The notes beneath the pieces were generated by a model. The model did no database searches and was not told where the DNA came from. It saw only the letters and a program-made list of their open reading frames with translations. This document shows positions 1 through 7,837 of a DNA stretch of 44,350 bases, piece after piece (position 1 is the stretch's first letter; each line of letters opens with the position of its first letter). The position numbers and the translations under genes were made by a program. Source of the DNA: Streptomyces sp. LBL (GTDB lineage: Bacteria; Actinomycetota; Actinomycetes; Streptomycetales; Streptomycetaceae); assembly GCF_029893585.1 (NCBI RefSeq), contig NZ_JARXYX010000052.1, positions 1 through 44,350 of the forward strand. Reading direction: 5' to 3'.

Positions 1-252
1 CCCTGTGGGCGGGCCGCCGCCCCCGGCGCGTCCCCCGCCGCGTCCCGCCCCCCCCCCCCCCCCCCCGCCGGCGGGCCCGCCCCCGCGCGGCGGCGCCCCC
101 CCCCGCGCCTGTTGCCCGGCTGCCTGCAACCGTTGCCGCTGTCCGCGGCACAGCGGCGGACGGGGTCCGGAGGACCTCGGTGTGCTCTCCGGTCCCGTCC
201 GCCGCTGCGGCCTGGAGGAAACCCCGAAGGCCAGGCCTCAAAGGCCGCCGGT
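1..252. other. C-rich low-complexity stretch, no gene seen
   Basis: The first ~110 bases are almost pure C and G, including an uninterrupted run of 19 C at 48-66 and further C tracts to ~107. Reading frames across it encode only Pro/Ala/Arg-rich strings and are not credible. The rest, up to the stop of the NmrA-type gene at 253, shows no recognisable gene. A 19-base homopolymer in an actinobacterial genome is unusual and may mark an assembly edge or a sequencing artefact. Confidence 0.7.
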
Positions 253-1170
253 TCAGCTCCTCTTGGCGGGAACGAAGTGCGAACCGCTCTGCGCGAAGGC
301 GTCCTTGCGGCCGGTGACGAACTCCTCGACGGTCAGGGGGGTGCGGTTGCCGATGACCTCGATGAAGTTGTTCGTGCCCTGGAAGATCCCGTTGCGGTAG
401 TCGATCGCGATGCTGCTCAGGTGCTGGATCAAGTGAGCCGGCTTGCCCAGGGAGGCCAGTCCCTCCGCGAACTCCTCCACCTCGGTGGGCTCGTAGGTGA
501 CCGGAATGCCCAGAGCGCGGGACATCGCCTCGGCGATCTCGTGGTGGTCCATCTCCACCGGCCCGTGCAGGGGATAGGCCTGACGATCGTGCGGCGCGGG
601 GTTCTCGAGGACGGCGGCGATGACGTGCGCCTGGTCCACGCCGGCGACGGGGGCGTGCCGACCCGCGCCGAGCGGAAGCCGCAGCACGCCCCCGTTGTCC
701 TGCCGCCCCCACCACCAGCTGATCCACTCGGCGAAGAGGGTCGGCCGCAGGTGTGTGGTGAGCAGCGGGGTGCGGTCGAGCAGGCGCTCTGCGAGCCAGT
801 GCTGGCGTGCCGCGTTGCTGGCGGCTTCGCGGCGGGCGGAGATCTGGGACATGTTGACCACGGACGTGACGCCGGCCTCGGTGGCGGCCTGGGCGAAGAC
901 GACGGTGGCGTCCAGGAGGCCGGCGTGGATCGGGTAGCAGAAGTACGCACCGCTGACCCCACGCATCGCTGCGCTCACATCGTGGAAGTCGAGCAGGTCA
1001 CCTACGACGATCTCGGCGCCCGCGGCTGCGAGCACGCGGGAGCGGTCGTCCTCCCGGTGTACGAGGGCACGCACCCGGTGCCCCCGCTCCAGCAGCAGCC
1101 GCACGGTCTCGGCTCCGGTCGTACCGGTGGCTCCGGTGATGAGGAAGAGTCGGTCGTCCTGGATGGTCAT
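253..1170 (-). CDS. NmrA-like atypical short-chain dehydrogenase/reductase
   Basis: 305-residue NAD(P)-binding protein of the NmrA / atypical SDR group, which includes NAD(P)H:quinone oxidoreductase-like enzymes and redox sensors. The N-terminus has the dinucleotide-binding loop GATGTTG at residues 13-19 after a hydrophobic beta strand, and the length fits the family. I chose the ATG at 1170 over an in-frame upstream ATG at 1194 because AAGGGA lies about seven bases before it. The gene diverges from an aldo-keto reductase gene, and a long inverted repeat sits between the two (1359-1417), suggesting joint control. The family role is known; substrate and direction of reaction are not visible. 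Confidence 0.85.
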   Translation of the reverse strand: MTIQDDRLFLITGATGTTGAETVRLLLERGHRVRALVHREDDRSRVLAAAGAEIVVGDLLDFHDVSAAMRGVSGAYFCYPIHAGLLDATVVFAQAATEAGVTSVVNMSQISARREAASNAARQHWLAERLLDRTPLLTTHLRPTLFAEWISWWWGRQDNGGVLRLPLGAGRHAPVAGVDQAHVIAAVLENPAPHDRQAYPLHGPVEMDHHEIAEAMSRALGIPVTYEPTEVEEFAEGLASLGKPAHLIQHLSSIAIDYRNGIFQGTNNFIEVIGNRTPLTVEEFVTGRKDAFAQSGSHFVPAKRS

Positions 1171-1358
1171 TGCGATGTCCCTTCTGAGCGCCATTGGCTC
1201 TCGCGATCGTGGGCGGGGATGCGGAAACGGGGGAGCCGGGAGCCTGATGCGAGAGCTCGGGCATCAGCGGGCGGACGCGAGGGGCACGGCCGCGGCTTCT
1301 GTGTGGGTGCGGTGCTGTCGCACGTGAAGAGTTCCCTGCGTTCCGGCACCCCTGGCTA

Positions 1359-1417
1359 ACTTTTGTTTTCCGCAGTCAGCAATGTACATGCCTGGCCTGA
1401 CTGTGCAAAACAAAAGT
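1359..1417. promoter_or_regulatory. long inverted-repeat operator in divergent promoter
   Basis: Two 21-base arms (1359-1379 and 1397-1417) are reverse complements with two mismatches, separated by 17 bases. Each arm holds an A/T-rich half ACTTTTGTTTT on the outside and CAGTCAG on the inside. The element lies between the divergent NmrA-type and aldo-keto reductase genes and stands out against the G/C-rich background. Its size suits two dimers or one large regulator. No regulator gene is adjacent; the HxlR gene at 13.7 kb is one candidate, by inference only. Confidence 0.7.
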
Positions 1418-1528
1418 CAGATCGGTTAGGGTGTCGGAGTGTGACGGTGGCAGGCGTAGTGGCCCGGCCCATCCGCAGACGTCGCACCCCGTCGGTGCAG
1501 GCGGCTCCTCCGAAAGGGCAAAACGATC

Positions 1529-2398
1529 ATGGTATCCGCAGATTCGCGCCCCGCTGACGCCGCGGGGATCCTCCGACTGGGAGGGGACCTCCCTGTCAAC
1601 CGGCTCGGCTTCGGCGCCATGCAGCTGACCGGCCCCGGCGTGTGGGGGGAACCCTCAGACCCGCAGGAAGCCGTCCGTGTGCTGCGTCGAGCCGTTGACC
1701 TGGGTGTCAACTTCATCGACACCGCGGACTCCTACGGTCCGTTCGTCAGTGAGCAGTTGATCCGCAAGGCACTTCACCCCTACCCCGATGGGCTGGTCAT
1801 CGCGACCAAGAGCGGCCTGAGCCGATCGGGCCCGGACGGCTGGAAGCCGCTGGGACGTCCCGAGTACCTGCGGCAGCAGGCCGAACTGAGCCTGCGTCAC
1901 CTCGGCGTCGAACGCATCGACCTCTACCAACTGCACCGCGTCGACCCGCAGGTGCCGTTGGCCGATCAGGTCGGGGAGCTCGCACGGCTTCGGGAGGAGG
2001 GAAAGATCCGGCACATCGGCCTGTCGGAGGTGAGTGTCGAACAGCTCGAGCAGGCCCGGCGCATCGCGCCTGTCGTCTCCGTGCAGAACCACTACAACCT
2101 CGCCAACCGCTCGGCCGAGGGCGTGGTGCAGTACGCCGAGCGGGAGAACCTCGCGTTCATCCCGTGGTTTCCGATCGCCACCGGGAGGCTCGCGCGTCCG
2201 GGCGGACCGCTGGACGGGATGGCGAAGGAGCACGGGGTCAGCCCGTCCCAGCTGGCGCTGGCCTGGCTGCTGAGGGCATCGCCCGCCATGGTGCCGATCC
2301 CCGGCACCTCGAAGGTCGCTCACGTGGAGGAGAACACCGCCGCGGCTCTGGTGACGTTGACCGATGCCGAGTTCGAGGCCCTGAGCCGCGCCGTATGA
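1529..2398 (+). CDS. aldo/keto reductase
   Basis: 289-residue NADPH-dependent aldo/keto reductase (TIM barrel). The catalytic tetrad is visible: Asp64 and Tyr69 in FIDTADSYG, Lys94 in ATKSG and His136 in QLHRVD. The C-terminus holds the cofactor-binding segment VPIPGTSKVAHVEEN. Length is normal for the family. It follows the inverted-repeat operator and diverges from the NmrA-type reductase, so the two reductases are probably induced together. A SnoaL-like gene and a TetR gene follow on the same strand, which suggests a small inducible detoxification unit. The physiological carbonyl substrate cannot be read from the sequence. Confidence 0.93.
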   Translation: MVSADSRPADAAGILRLGGDLPVNRLGFGAMQLTGPGVWGEPSDPQEAVRVLRRAVDLGVNFIDTADSYGPFVSEQLIRKALHPYPDGLVIATKSGLSRSGPDGWKPLGRPEYLRQQAELSLRHLGVERIDLYQLHRVDPQVPLADQVGELARLREEGKIRHIGLSEVSVEQLEQARRIAPVVSVQNHYNLANRSAEGVVQYAERENLAFIPWFPIATGRLARPGGPLDGMAKEHGVSPSQLALAWLLRASPAMVPIPGTSKVAHVEENTAAALVTLTDAEFEALSRAV

Positions 2399-2498
2399 GG
2401 CGTCACGGGCGAGCCCCCGGCCGACCGCTGCGTCTCGGCCGGCCGCGGACACCCACCGGCATGACCAACCCCCCATCGATGGAAGCGAGTGAGAAGCG

Positions 2499-2903
2499 AT
2501 GCCCGCCAGCAGACACGAAGCCAACAAGGCGATGGTCCTGGAAGCGCTCGACGTACTGTTCAACCAACGTGACTTCGCGGCCGCCGAGGCGTTCTGGGCC
2601 CCGGACTACATCCAGCACAGTGCGATCATCGCGCCCGGCCGGGACGGACTGTTCAACCTGGTCAAGGCACTTCCGCGGCTGAGGCACGAAGCGGGATTCA
2701 TCTGCGCCGACGGCGACCTGGTCATGCTGCACAGCCGCTACTCCGGGAATGAGCAGCCCACGGCCTCGGTGGCTGTCGACATCTTCCGCATCGGGAACGG
2801 ACGCCTCCAGGAGCACTGGGACGTGCTGCAGGACGAAGCCACCCGTGGGACATCCCTGAGCGGGATGCCCATGTTCGGCGATGCCTTCCCCGGCGAACGC
2901 TGA
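2499..2903 (+). CDS. SnoaL-like / NTF2-fold protein
   Basis: 134-residue single-domain protein of the SnoaL-like polyketide cyclase family (NTF2 cone fold; COG4922 type). Typical features are an N-terminal helical stretch (NKAMVLEALDVLFNQRDFAAAEAFWAPDYIQHS), the conserved DYIQHS segment and the C-terminal strand pattern VDIFRIGNGRLQEHWDVLQ. Members are small hydrolases, isomerases or ligand-binding proteins with no cofactor. It lies 100 bases after the aldo/keto reductase and 136 bases before a TetR start, all on the plus strand. Specific chemistry is unknown. Confidence 0.85.
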   Translation: MPASRHEANKAMVLEALDVLFNQRDFAAAEAFWAPDYIQHSAIIAPGRDGLFNLVKALPRLRHEAGFICADGDLVMLHSRYSGNEQPTASVAVDIFRIGNGRLQEHWDVLQDEATRGTSLSGMPMFGDAFPGER

Positions 2904-3039
2904 CGTCGGGTCCCGGCGGGCGGATCGGTGCACCCGGCGCAGGAGCGCCGCGCCATGGACCCGCACGCACGGTCGAGTGCAGCAGACCGCAAATCCGGCG
3001 AGAGGCGCTGTGTGCGTCTCAGGCGCGAGGAGATGGGAA

Positions 3040-3636
3040 TTGGCCAGTCACAGTCAGCGCACGGTCATCGTGACCGCCGCGGTGGACCGGTTCCACGCCA
3101 AGGGCTACCACGGGACCAGCGTCAATGACATCACTGTCGCCGCCGGTGTCCCCAGAGGCTCTTTCTACAACCACTTCGCGAGCAAGGAGGAGCTGGCGGC
3201 CATCGTGCTGCAGCAGTACGGCCAGACGCGCCGGCTGGAGGAGCTGAGCGATCCGGCCGTGGCGCCCCTGGAGCGGCTGCATCGCTACTTCGAGTTCCTG
3301 CGTGACGAACAGACGGAGCATCACCTCACCCGTGGCTGTCTCTTCGGCAACTTCGGGAGCGAGATGGCAGACCACAGTGAGGTGCTGCGCGGCGGCGTTG
3401 AACACTGCCTGGGGCTATGGCGGGCGGCGCTGACCGAGGTCCTTGCCCAAGCGGTGCGCAGCGGAGCGGTGCGTGCGGGGCTCGATCCCGAGTCGGCCGC
3501 TCTCTTCATCCTGTGCGCCGGGGAGGGCGCTCTCGTCGCCGCGCGGTGCGGTCGCTCGGACGAGGCGTTCAGCACGTTCTTCCGCGTGGTCTTCGACAGT
3601 TTGCTCCAGCCCGGCCAGGACAACGCTCCGCTCTGA
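3040..3636 (+). CDS. TetR/AcrR family regulator
   Basis: 198-residue transcriptional repressor. The N-terminal TetR helix-turn-helix is clear (FHAKGYHGTSVNDITVAAGVPRGSFYNHFASKEEL), followed by an all-helical ligand domain containing RGCLFGNFGSEMAD, a signature also seen in the TetR at 17307-17921 (GCLIGNLALELSD). I placed the start at TTG 3040 because GAGGAG lies seven bases upstream and the HTH begins about ten residues later; longer in-frame alternatives exist. It probably controls the preceding genes or the aldo/keto reductase. No clear palindromic operator was found immediately upstream. Confidence 0.88.
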   Translation: MASHSQRTVIVTAAVDRFHAKGYHGTSVNDITVAAGVPRGSFYNHFASKEELAAIVLQQYGQTRRLEELSDPAVAPLERLHRYFEFLRDEQTEHHLTRGCLFGNFGSEMADHSEVLRGGVEHCLGLWRAALTEVLAQAVRSGAVRAGLDPESAALFILCAGEGALVAARCGRSDEAFSTFFRVVFDSLLQPGQDNAPL

Positions 3637-3724
3637 GCCGTCGCGAGCCGAGCAGCCGGTCCCGCTGCGCGGCGTCCTCGGCGGCCCGTGTGCAATCGAC
3701 TTCTGCGACAGCGGCGGGGCTGCC

Positions 3725-4327
3725 TCAGTGCCGGAGGCCCGACTGCTCAGGGGTGCGCTGGCGGGCGCGGTAGGCGCGAAGGTTGGCGGGGTGACCGCAC
3801 TTGCGTACGTCGTGCCAGACACCGCTGTTGTTCCGTGACCGGTCGAAGAACGTCACTCGGCACCGCTCGTTGCGGCAGACCTTCAGCCGCCGCCAGGTGT
3901 CGGCCCGCTGGGCATGGAGCATCTCGATCAGGATCAGTGAGACCACCGCCCGCCAGCCGCTGCCGGCCGGCTCCACCTGGACGGTGCCGTCCGGGTCGAG
4001 CCGCAGGGCTGCGTCGAACGGAACCTGCGGGAGCGGGCTGTGCTCGCCGGCCGGCTCTTCCCCGGCCCTGGTGAGCCAGTCGCGCAGCCCGTCACGGAAG
4101 GCGCGCAGGCGCTGCACATCGTCGCCGTCGAGCCGGATCGACTGGTCCTGCGCCGGGTTGCGGTCGCGCCAGACCGTGTTCAGCCAGGCCTGGGCGTCGT
4201 CGCGGTCCAGCAGGAGATCTGTCTCCCGGGGTTTGCCGGCCGACAAGGTGTTGAGCAGGTCCTGGACCAGGGCCAGCCCGTCGGGGGCGGACTCGATGTC
4301 GTATCGGTCGGTGGCGGGCCATGTCAT
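3725..4327 (-). CDS. CGNR zinc-finger (ABATE-type) regulator with CGHP variant
   Basis: 200-residue protein with an N-terminal alpha-helical ABATE-like domain (residues ~10-140) and a C-terminal CGNR zinc-finger. The finger reads CRNERCRVTFFDRSRNNSGV followed shortly by the second pair, KCGHPANL, so the usual CGNR tetrad is CGHP here. The zinc-ligand cysteines are kept. I chose ATG 4327 because the ABATE domain starts there; the longer frame begins inside the promoter. CGNR proteins are putative DNA-binding regulators. Two similar palindromic elements lie between this gene and the divergent MBL-fold gene and resemble sites upstream of three other units, so this protein is my leading candidate for their regulator (inference). 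Confidence 0.82.
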   Translation of the reverse strand: MTWPATDRYDIESAPDGLALVQDLLNTLSAGKPRETDLLLDRDDAQAWLNTVWRDRNPAQDQSIRLDGDDVQRLRAFRDGLRDWLTRAGEEPAGEHSPLPQVPFDAALRLDPDGTVQVEPAGSGWRAVVSLILIEMLHAQRADTWRRLKVCRNERCRVTFFDRSRNNSGVWHDVRKCGHPANLRAYRARQRTPEQSGLRH

Positions 4328-4362
4328 GAGGAATACGACTCCAGCAGCGACTGAACGTGAGG

Positions 4363-4393
4363 CGGAAATAGGCGTAGCTGTATCGCATATTAC
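4363..4393. promoter_or_regulatory. 31-nt imperfect palindrome, copy 1 (weaker)
   Basis: A/T-rich element just upstream of the CGNR gene. The left half GAAATAGGCGTAGC matches the other copies at 9683, 20534 and 21873; the right half ends GCATATTAC. It is most like the neighbouring copy at 4502-4532: both follow the pattern GWAATAGGC, 11 bases, GCRTATWAC. Its position a few dozen bases before the CGNR start suggests autoregulation. Confidence 0.55.
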
Positions 4394-4470
4394 CTCATTG
4401 TCCTGCCCTTCGGGGGCTGGGAGGGCTGCGCGGCGTCCGGGGCGGGGTGCGGCCGCCGGGGTGGTGGCCG

Positions 4471-4532
4471 GCCTTGCGTGAAGACGTGCGCACCAGTACA
4501 AAGTAATAGGCAAAAGCAGTTTGCGTATAACA
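4471..4532. promoter_or_regulatory. GCCTTGCGTG box and palindrome copy 2 upstream of MBL gene
   Basis: The decamer GCCTTGCGTG at 4471-4480 occurs exactly in the same way upstream of the flavin reductase (9676) and peroxiredoxin (21866) genes. About 20 bases further on, 4502-4532 holds a palindrome copy beginning AAGTAATAGGC and ending GCGTATAAC. The spacing between box and palindrome differs here; in the other two promoters they abut. Confidence 0.5.
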
Positions 4533-4605
4533 CTCTTGCTTGATCACCTGGCGCTCTTCGCTGCCCGGCCTCCTTCCCAGCCTCCGACCGAACAAGGGAG
4601 CTCTC

Positions 4606-5454
4606 ATGCCGCACGGCCAACTGACGTACGAGGTCTTCGTCGCCCCGGGGATCCCCACGACGGTCACGGATCTGCCGCCCGACCTGGACCGTCGGATGTG
4701 GTCGCCGATCTCCTCGACCCTCATCCAGGGGGAACGGGACGCCGTGCTCGTCGACCCGCTCATGACGATCGCGCAGGCCGACGCGCTGAGCGAGTGGGTG
4801 GCGGCCCGGGGCAAGCGGCTCACGGCGGTGTACATCACTCACGCACACGGCGACCACTGGTTCGGACTCGCGAGGATTCTCCAGGAGTTCCCGCAGGCCC
4901 GTGCACTGGCCCTGCCGCATGTGGTCGAACGCATGCGGGCGCAAGCGGACCCGGACTTCGTGAAGTCCTTCTGGAACGCCCGCTTCCCCGGCCAGATCCC
5001 CGAGAACCTTGTGCCGGCCCAGCCCATGGACGAGCCGTTCATCGAGCTCGAGGGACACCGGCTCGAAGCCGTCCCGCTCGGGCACACGGACACCGACGAC
5101 ACCACGTGTCTGCACGTACCCTCCCTGCGGCTGGTGGTGGCGGGGGACGCTGTGTACAACAACGTCCACCTCTACCTCGCCGAGTCTGCCCGGGAGGGCA
5201 GGAAGGAATGGCTCGCGGCGCTCGACCGTATCGAAGCCCTTGACCCGCGGCTGGTCGTGGCCGGCCACAAGGACCCCCAGGCGCCGGACACGGCGGGCGC
5301 CATCGAGCAAACGCGGGCCTACATCCACGACTTCGCGCGCCTGGAGCAGGAGGCGGAGTCCGTCCTGGACCTCTACGAGGCGATGCTCAAGATCCACCCC
5401 GACCGGATCAACCGCGGGGCGTTGTGGGGGTCGGCGCGGTTCGCTCTCGGGTGA
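4606..5454 (+). CDS. MBL-fold metallo-hydrolase
   Basis: 282-residue metallo-beta-lactamase-fold hydrolase. The metal motif HxHxDH is present as THAHGDHW (His79, His81, Asp83, His84), with the third-ligand His in VPLGHTDTDD, the bridging Asp in VVAGDAVYNN and the last His in VVAGHKDP. This is the single-domain glyoxalase II / lactonase-like layout and needs two metal ions. Start is ATG 4606, preceded by GGGAG; an upstream in-frame ATG lacks a site. It diverges from the CGNR gene across two copies of the shared palindrome. Substrate is not evident; lactone or thioester hydrolysis would fit. Confidence 0.9.
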   Translation: MPHGQLTYEVFVAPGIPTTVTDLPPDLDRRMWSPISSTLIQGERDAVLVDPLMTIAQADALSEWVAARGKRLTAVYITHAHGDHWFGLARILQEFPQARALALPHVVERMRAQADPDFVKSFWNARFPGQIPENLVPAQPMDEPFIELEGHRLEAVPLGHTDTDDTTCLHVPSLRLVVAGDAVYNNVHLYLAESAREGRKEWLAALDRIEALDPRLVVAGHKDPQAPDTAGAIEQTRAYIHDFARLEQEAESVLDLYEAMLKIHPDRINRGALWGSARFALG

Positions 5455-5770
5455 CCGGCGGGTGCGTGAGGAGCACTGAGCGCCTAGCACTCCTCCGGCA
5501 GTGCTGAACGGGGCCCTGAAGGCCCGGCCCGCCGCGGGCCGGGCCTTCACCGTGTCCGCGACGTGCACACCGGTGGGTACAAGCGCCGCACCGCGGCGAG
5601 GCACGAGCGGCCGGGGCCGCGGCAGGCGATGCCGTGAGGGTCGCGTGCCACGGCGTGGCCGGAGCGAACCGCCGGGCGGTGTTCCGGCCGCGTCGTGGTC
5701 CTGGGACTGCCAGCCGGGATGGTGCCGGATGCCGGCCGGGGCAGAGAGCGCCGCCGGCCGGCGGTACCCG
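5455..5770. other. intergenic region between convergent genes
   Basis: 316 bases between the MBL gene and the convergent MFS gene. Apart from the strong terminator at 5519-5547 I see no gene; long frames here are G/C-composition artefacts. Confidence 0.7.
5519..5547. terminator. strong GC hairpin terminator
   Basis: Perfect 13-bp inverted repeat (AAGGCCCGGCCCG, 3-base loop CCG, then its complement) located 65 bases after the MBL-fold stop. It is symmetric enough to act on both strands, so it may also end transcription of the convergent MFS gene. No long T tract follows, which is usual for Streptomyces terminators. Confidence 0.8.
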
Positions 5771-7030
5771 TCAGTCCAGGGCGGCGGCTCGGACCTCTTC
5801 ATGGCTGACCGCGACGACCGCTTCCTGCGCCGTCGCGCGACGCGCGGACAGGGCCATGAATCCGAGAGCGAGGACGCAGGCGATCGTGCTCGCGACGGTT
5901 CCCAGCGTCGCGGAACTGCGGACACCGGCGGCGTTGACCGCGAAGCCGCTCAGCAGCGAGCCGCTCGCAACGGCCACCTGCACCACGGCCGTGAAGGTCG
6001 CGTTGACGGCCTCGGTGGAGAACCTGTCCTGTCCGTCGGTGTAGAGCCAGTGCTGCAGAGCCACCGGCGCGTTGCCCCACGCCAGCCCCCACAGGGCGAG
6101 CCCCACGCAGACGGATGCCGTCACCGTGCCGCCCGCGCTCAGCGCCAGGAGCCCGCCGGCACCGAAGACGAGGGTGGCGATCACGGTGCCGCGGATGCTG
6201 CGCCCCAGGAGCGCGCCGCCGCCGAAGTTGCCGACGATGGTCAGCGCGCCGTACCCCAGCAGCAGAGCGCTGGCCAGTCCGGCGCCGAGGCCGGTGACGT
6301 CGTGCAGGTAGGGCACGACGAAGGTGTAGGCGCTGAACTGGGCGAACACGACGAGGAAGACGACGGCGAGGACGATGTTCGCGGGCACCGAGCGCAGGAG
6401 CGGACGGAAGTGCGCCATCGTCACGCGGTCCGCGGCGGGTATCTTCGGGATCGCCAGCGCCTGGACGAGGGCGGCGATGACCGCGACCGCGGCGGCCGCG
6501 ACGAATGTCGCCCGCCAGCTGGTGTGGGTGGCGATGAGGCTGCTGCTGGGCACACTGACCACGGATCCCACCGCGATGGCACCGAAGACGACCGACGACG
6601 CGGTGTGCACGATCCGTGCGGGGACGAGCCGGGCCGCGGCGGAGACGGAAGTGGCCCAGACACCGCCGATGCTGATGCCGAGGATCAGCCGGGAGACCAG
6701 CATCATCGCGAAACCGGTCGTCGCGGCGGACAGGATGCACGAGACGGCGATCAGTGCCGTGAGTCCGATGATGGCCAGGCGCCGGTCCAGGCGTCGCATG
6801 AGGACGGTCGCGGCGGGTGCGGCGACCGCGCCGGAGAGGGCGGGCAGGGTCACGAGCAGGCCGGCGGTGCCTTCGGTGACGCCCAGCCCGTCGCTGATCT
6901 GAGGCAGCGCGCCGACCGGCACGAACTCCGAGACGACCACGGCGAAGGAGCCCAGAGCGATGGCCATCACCGGTACCAGCGGATGCCTGGGGCGCGGACG
7001 GGCGTGTGAGACGGAAGGGGGTGAGGACAT
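5771..7030 (-). CDS. MFS transporter (DHA1, AraJ/YdhP-like)
   Basis: 419-residue major facilitator with about 12 predicted membrane helices; the first is ALGSFAVVVSEFVPVGALP. The residues between helices 2 and 3 (LMRRLDRRLAIIG) match the MFS signature loop. The E in SEFVPVGALP is typical of the DHA1 sugar/arabinose-efflux-like group. It follows a TetR gene on the same strand, and an exact 16-base operator copy lies just before its start (7061-7076) and again before the TetR gene. A drug- or metabolite-efflux pump repressed by that TetR is the natural reading. Confidence 0.9.
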   Translation of the reverse strand: MSSPPSVSHARPRPRHPLVPVMAIALGSFAVVVSEFVPVGALPQISDGLGVTEGTAGLLVTLPALSGAVAAPAATVLMRRLDRRLAIIGLTALIAVSCILSAATTGFAMMLVSRLILGISIGGVWATSVSAAARLVPARIVHTASSVVFGAIAVGSVVSVPSSSLIATHTSWRATFVAAAAVAVIAALVQALAIPKIPAADRVTMAHFRPLLRSVPANIVLAVVFLVVFAQFSAYTFVVPYLHDVTGLGAGLASALLLGYGALTIVGNFGGGALLGRSIRGTVIATLVFGAGGLLALSAGGTVTASVCVGLALWGLAWGNAPVALQHWLYTDGQDRFSTEAVNATFTAVVQVAVASGSLLSGFAVNAAGVRSSATLGTVASTIACVLALGFMALSARRATAQEAVVAVSHEEVRAAALD

Positions 7031-7060
7031 GACAGGTGCCTTTCTCGGGAAACGATCTTT

Positions 7061-7076
7061 TGAGACCGATCGGTGC
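7061..7076. promoter_or_regulatory. TetR operator copy at MFS gene
   Basis: The 16-mer TGAGACCGATCGGTGC, containing the perfect palindrome ACCGATCGGT at 7065-7074, lies 31 bases upstream of the MFS start and recurs exactly at 7743-7758 before the TetR gene. Confidence 0.75.
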
Positions 7077-7142
7077 GGAATGAGGGTGTACGAAAGACGC
7101 GGCGGACAGGAGCGGGGGAGAGGGCCGGTTGAAGGCGGTGGG

Positions 7143-7712
7143 TCAGCGCAGAGACGACAGCAGATCGTCCGCGGCCGCGTCGAGCTCCGGGTCCGTCGAC
7201 CCCAGGCGCGCCTGCACGCGCAGACCGAGCCAGCCGTTGTGGACCGCCTGCGCGGCGCGGTCGAGTTGCTGCGGCCGGGCGGCAGCCCACCGCTCCTCCT
7301 GGCCCAGGAGCCAGGCGATCCGCTCGGTGGAACGAGCGAAGTATCCGCAGACGGCGCTGTGCACGGCCGGGTCGTCCGGGCGCTCCGTCGCCGCGTTCAC
7401 GGCGAAGCACCCCGCCGGGCAGCCGGGCAGGCTCACGCGTGACCGAAGCAGCGCGCGTGCGCCGGCGAGTCCTTTGCCCGGTGCGGACTCGACCGCTTGT
7501 GTGTGGGACTCCTCCGCGTGCTCGATGTAGGTCGTGAGCGAGCGCAGGTAGAGGTCGTGCTTGCTGCCGAAAGTGTCGTACAGGCTGCGCTTGCCGATAC
7601 CCATGGCGGCCGCGAGGGCATCGGTGGAGGTGCGCTCGTAACCGTTCTGCCAGAACTCGAACAGTGCCTTCCGCAGCGCGTAAGCCGGTTCGAAGCTCTT
7701 GGTTCGTGCCAT
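7143..7712 (-). CDS. TetR/AcrR family regulator of the MFS gene
   Basis: 189-residue TetR repressor. HTH residues ~12-56 read FWQNGYERTSTDALAAAMGI then GKRSLYDTFGSKHDLY. The ligand domain contains PGCPAGCFAVNAATER, the cysteine-containing segment common in the YezE/RutR-like branch (TetR_C with 'GCL/GCF' motif). ATG 7712 has AGGAGGG nearby. Directly upstream of the MFS gene on the same strand; identical 16-base palindromic sites before both genes support autoregulation plus control of the pump. Confidence 0.92.
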   Translation of the reverse strand: MARTKSFEPAYALRKALFEFWQNGYERTSTDALAAAMGIGKRSLYDTFGSKHDLYLRSLTTYIEHAEESHTQAVESAPGKGLAGARALLRSRVSLPGCPAGCFAVNAATERPDDPAVHSAVCGYFARSTERIAWLLGQEERWAAARPQQLDRAAQAVHNGWLGLRVQARLGSTDPELDAAADDLLSSLR

Positions 7713-7742
7713 GAGGGCCCTCCTGACGAGAACAGTAGGTAA

Positions 7743-7758
7743 TGAGACCGATCGGTGC
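7743..7758. promoter_or_regulatory. TetR operator copy at TetR gene
   Basis: Exact repeat of the 16-mer at 7061-7076, here 31 bases before the TetR start codon. Identical distance to both start codons supports a common promoter architecture. Confidence 0.75.
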
Positions 7759-7837
7759 AATATGCGGGCGGGGAGACGGACGCCACACTTCGCCGCTGCT
7801 CCGGCCGGCATGGGGCCGCTCCCCGCCGCACCGGGGC

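Noticed and set aside
112..1359. 415-codon plus-strand frame opposite the NmrA-type gene
   Set aside because: Antisense shadow of a recognisable reductase; its translation shows no family resemblance.
4390..5925. 511-codon minus-strand frame over the MBL gene
   Set aside because: Mirror of the MBL-fold gene, which carries the full HxHxDH metal motif on the plus strand and its own ribosome site.
5501..7009. 502-codon plus-strand frame over the MFS gene
   Set aside because: Gly/Asp/Arg-rich composition artefact opposite a clear membrane protein.
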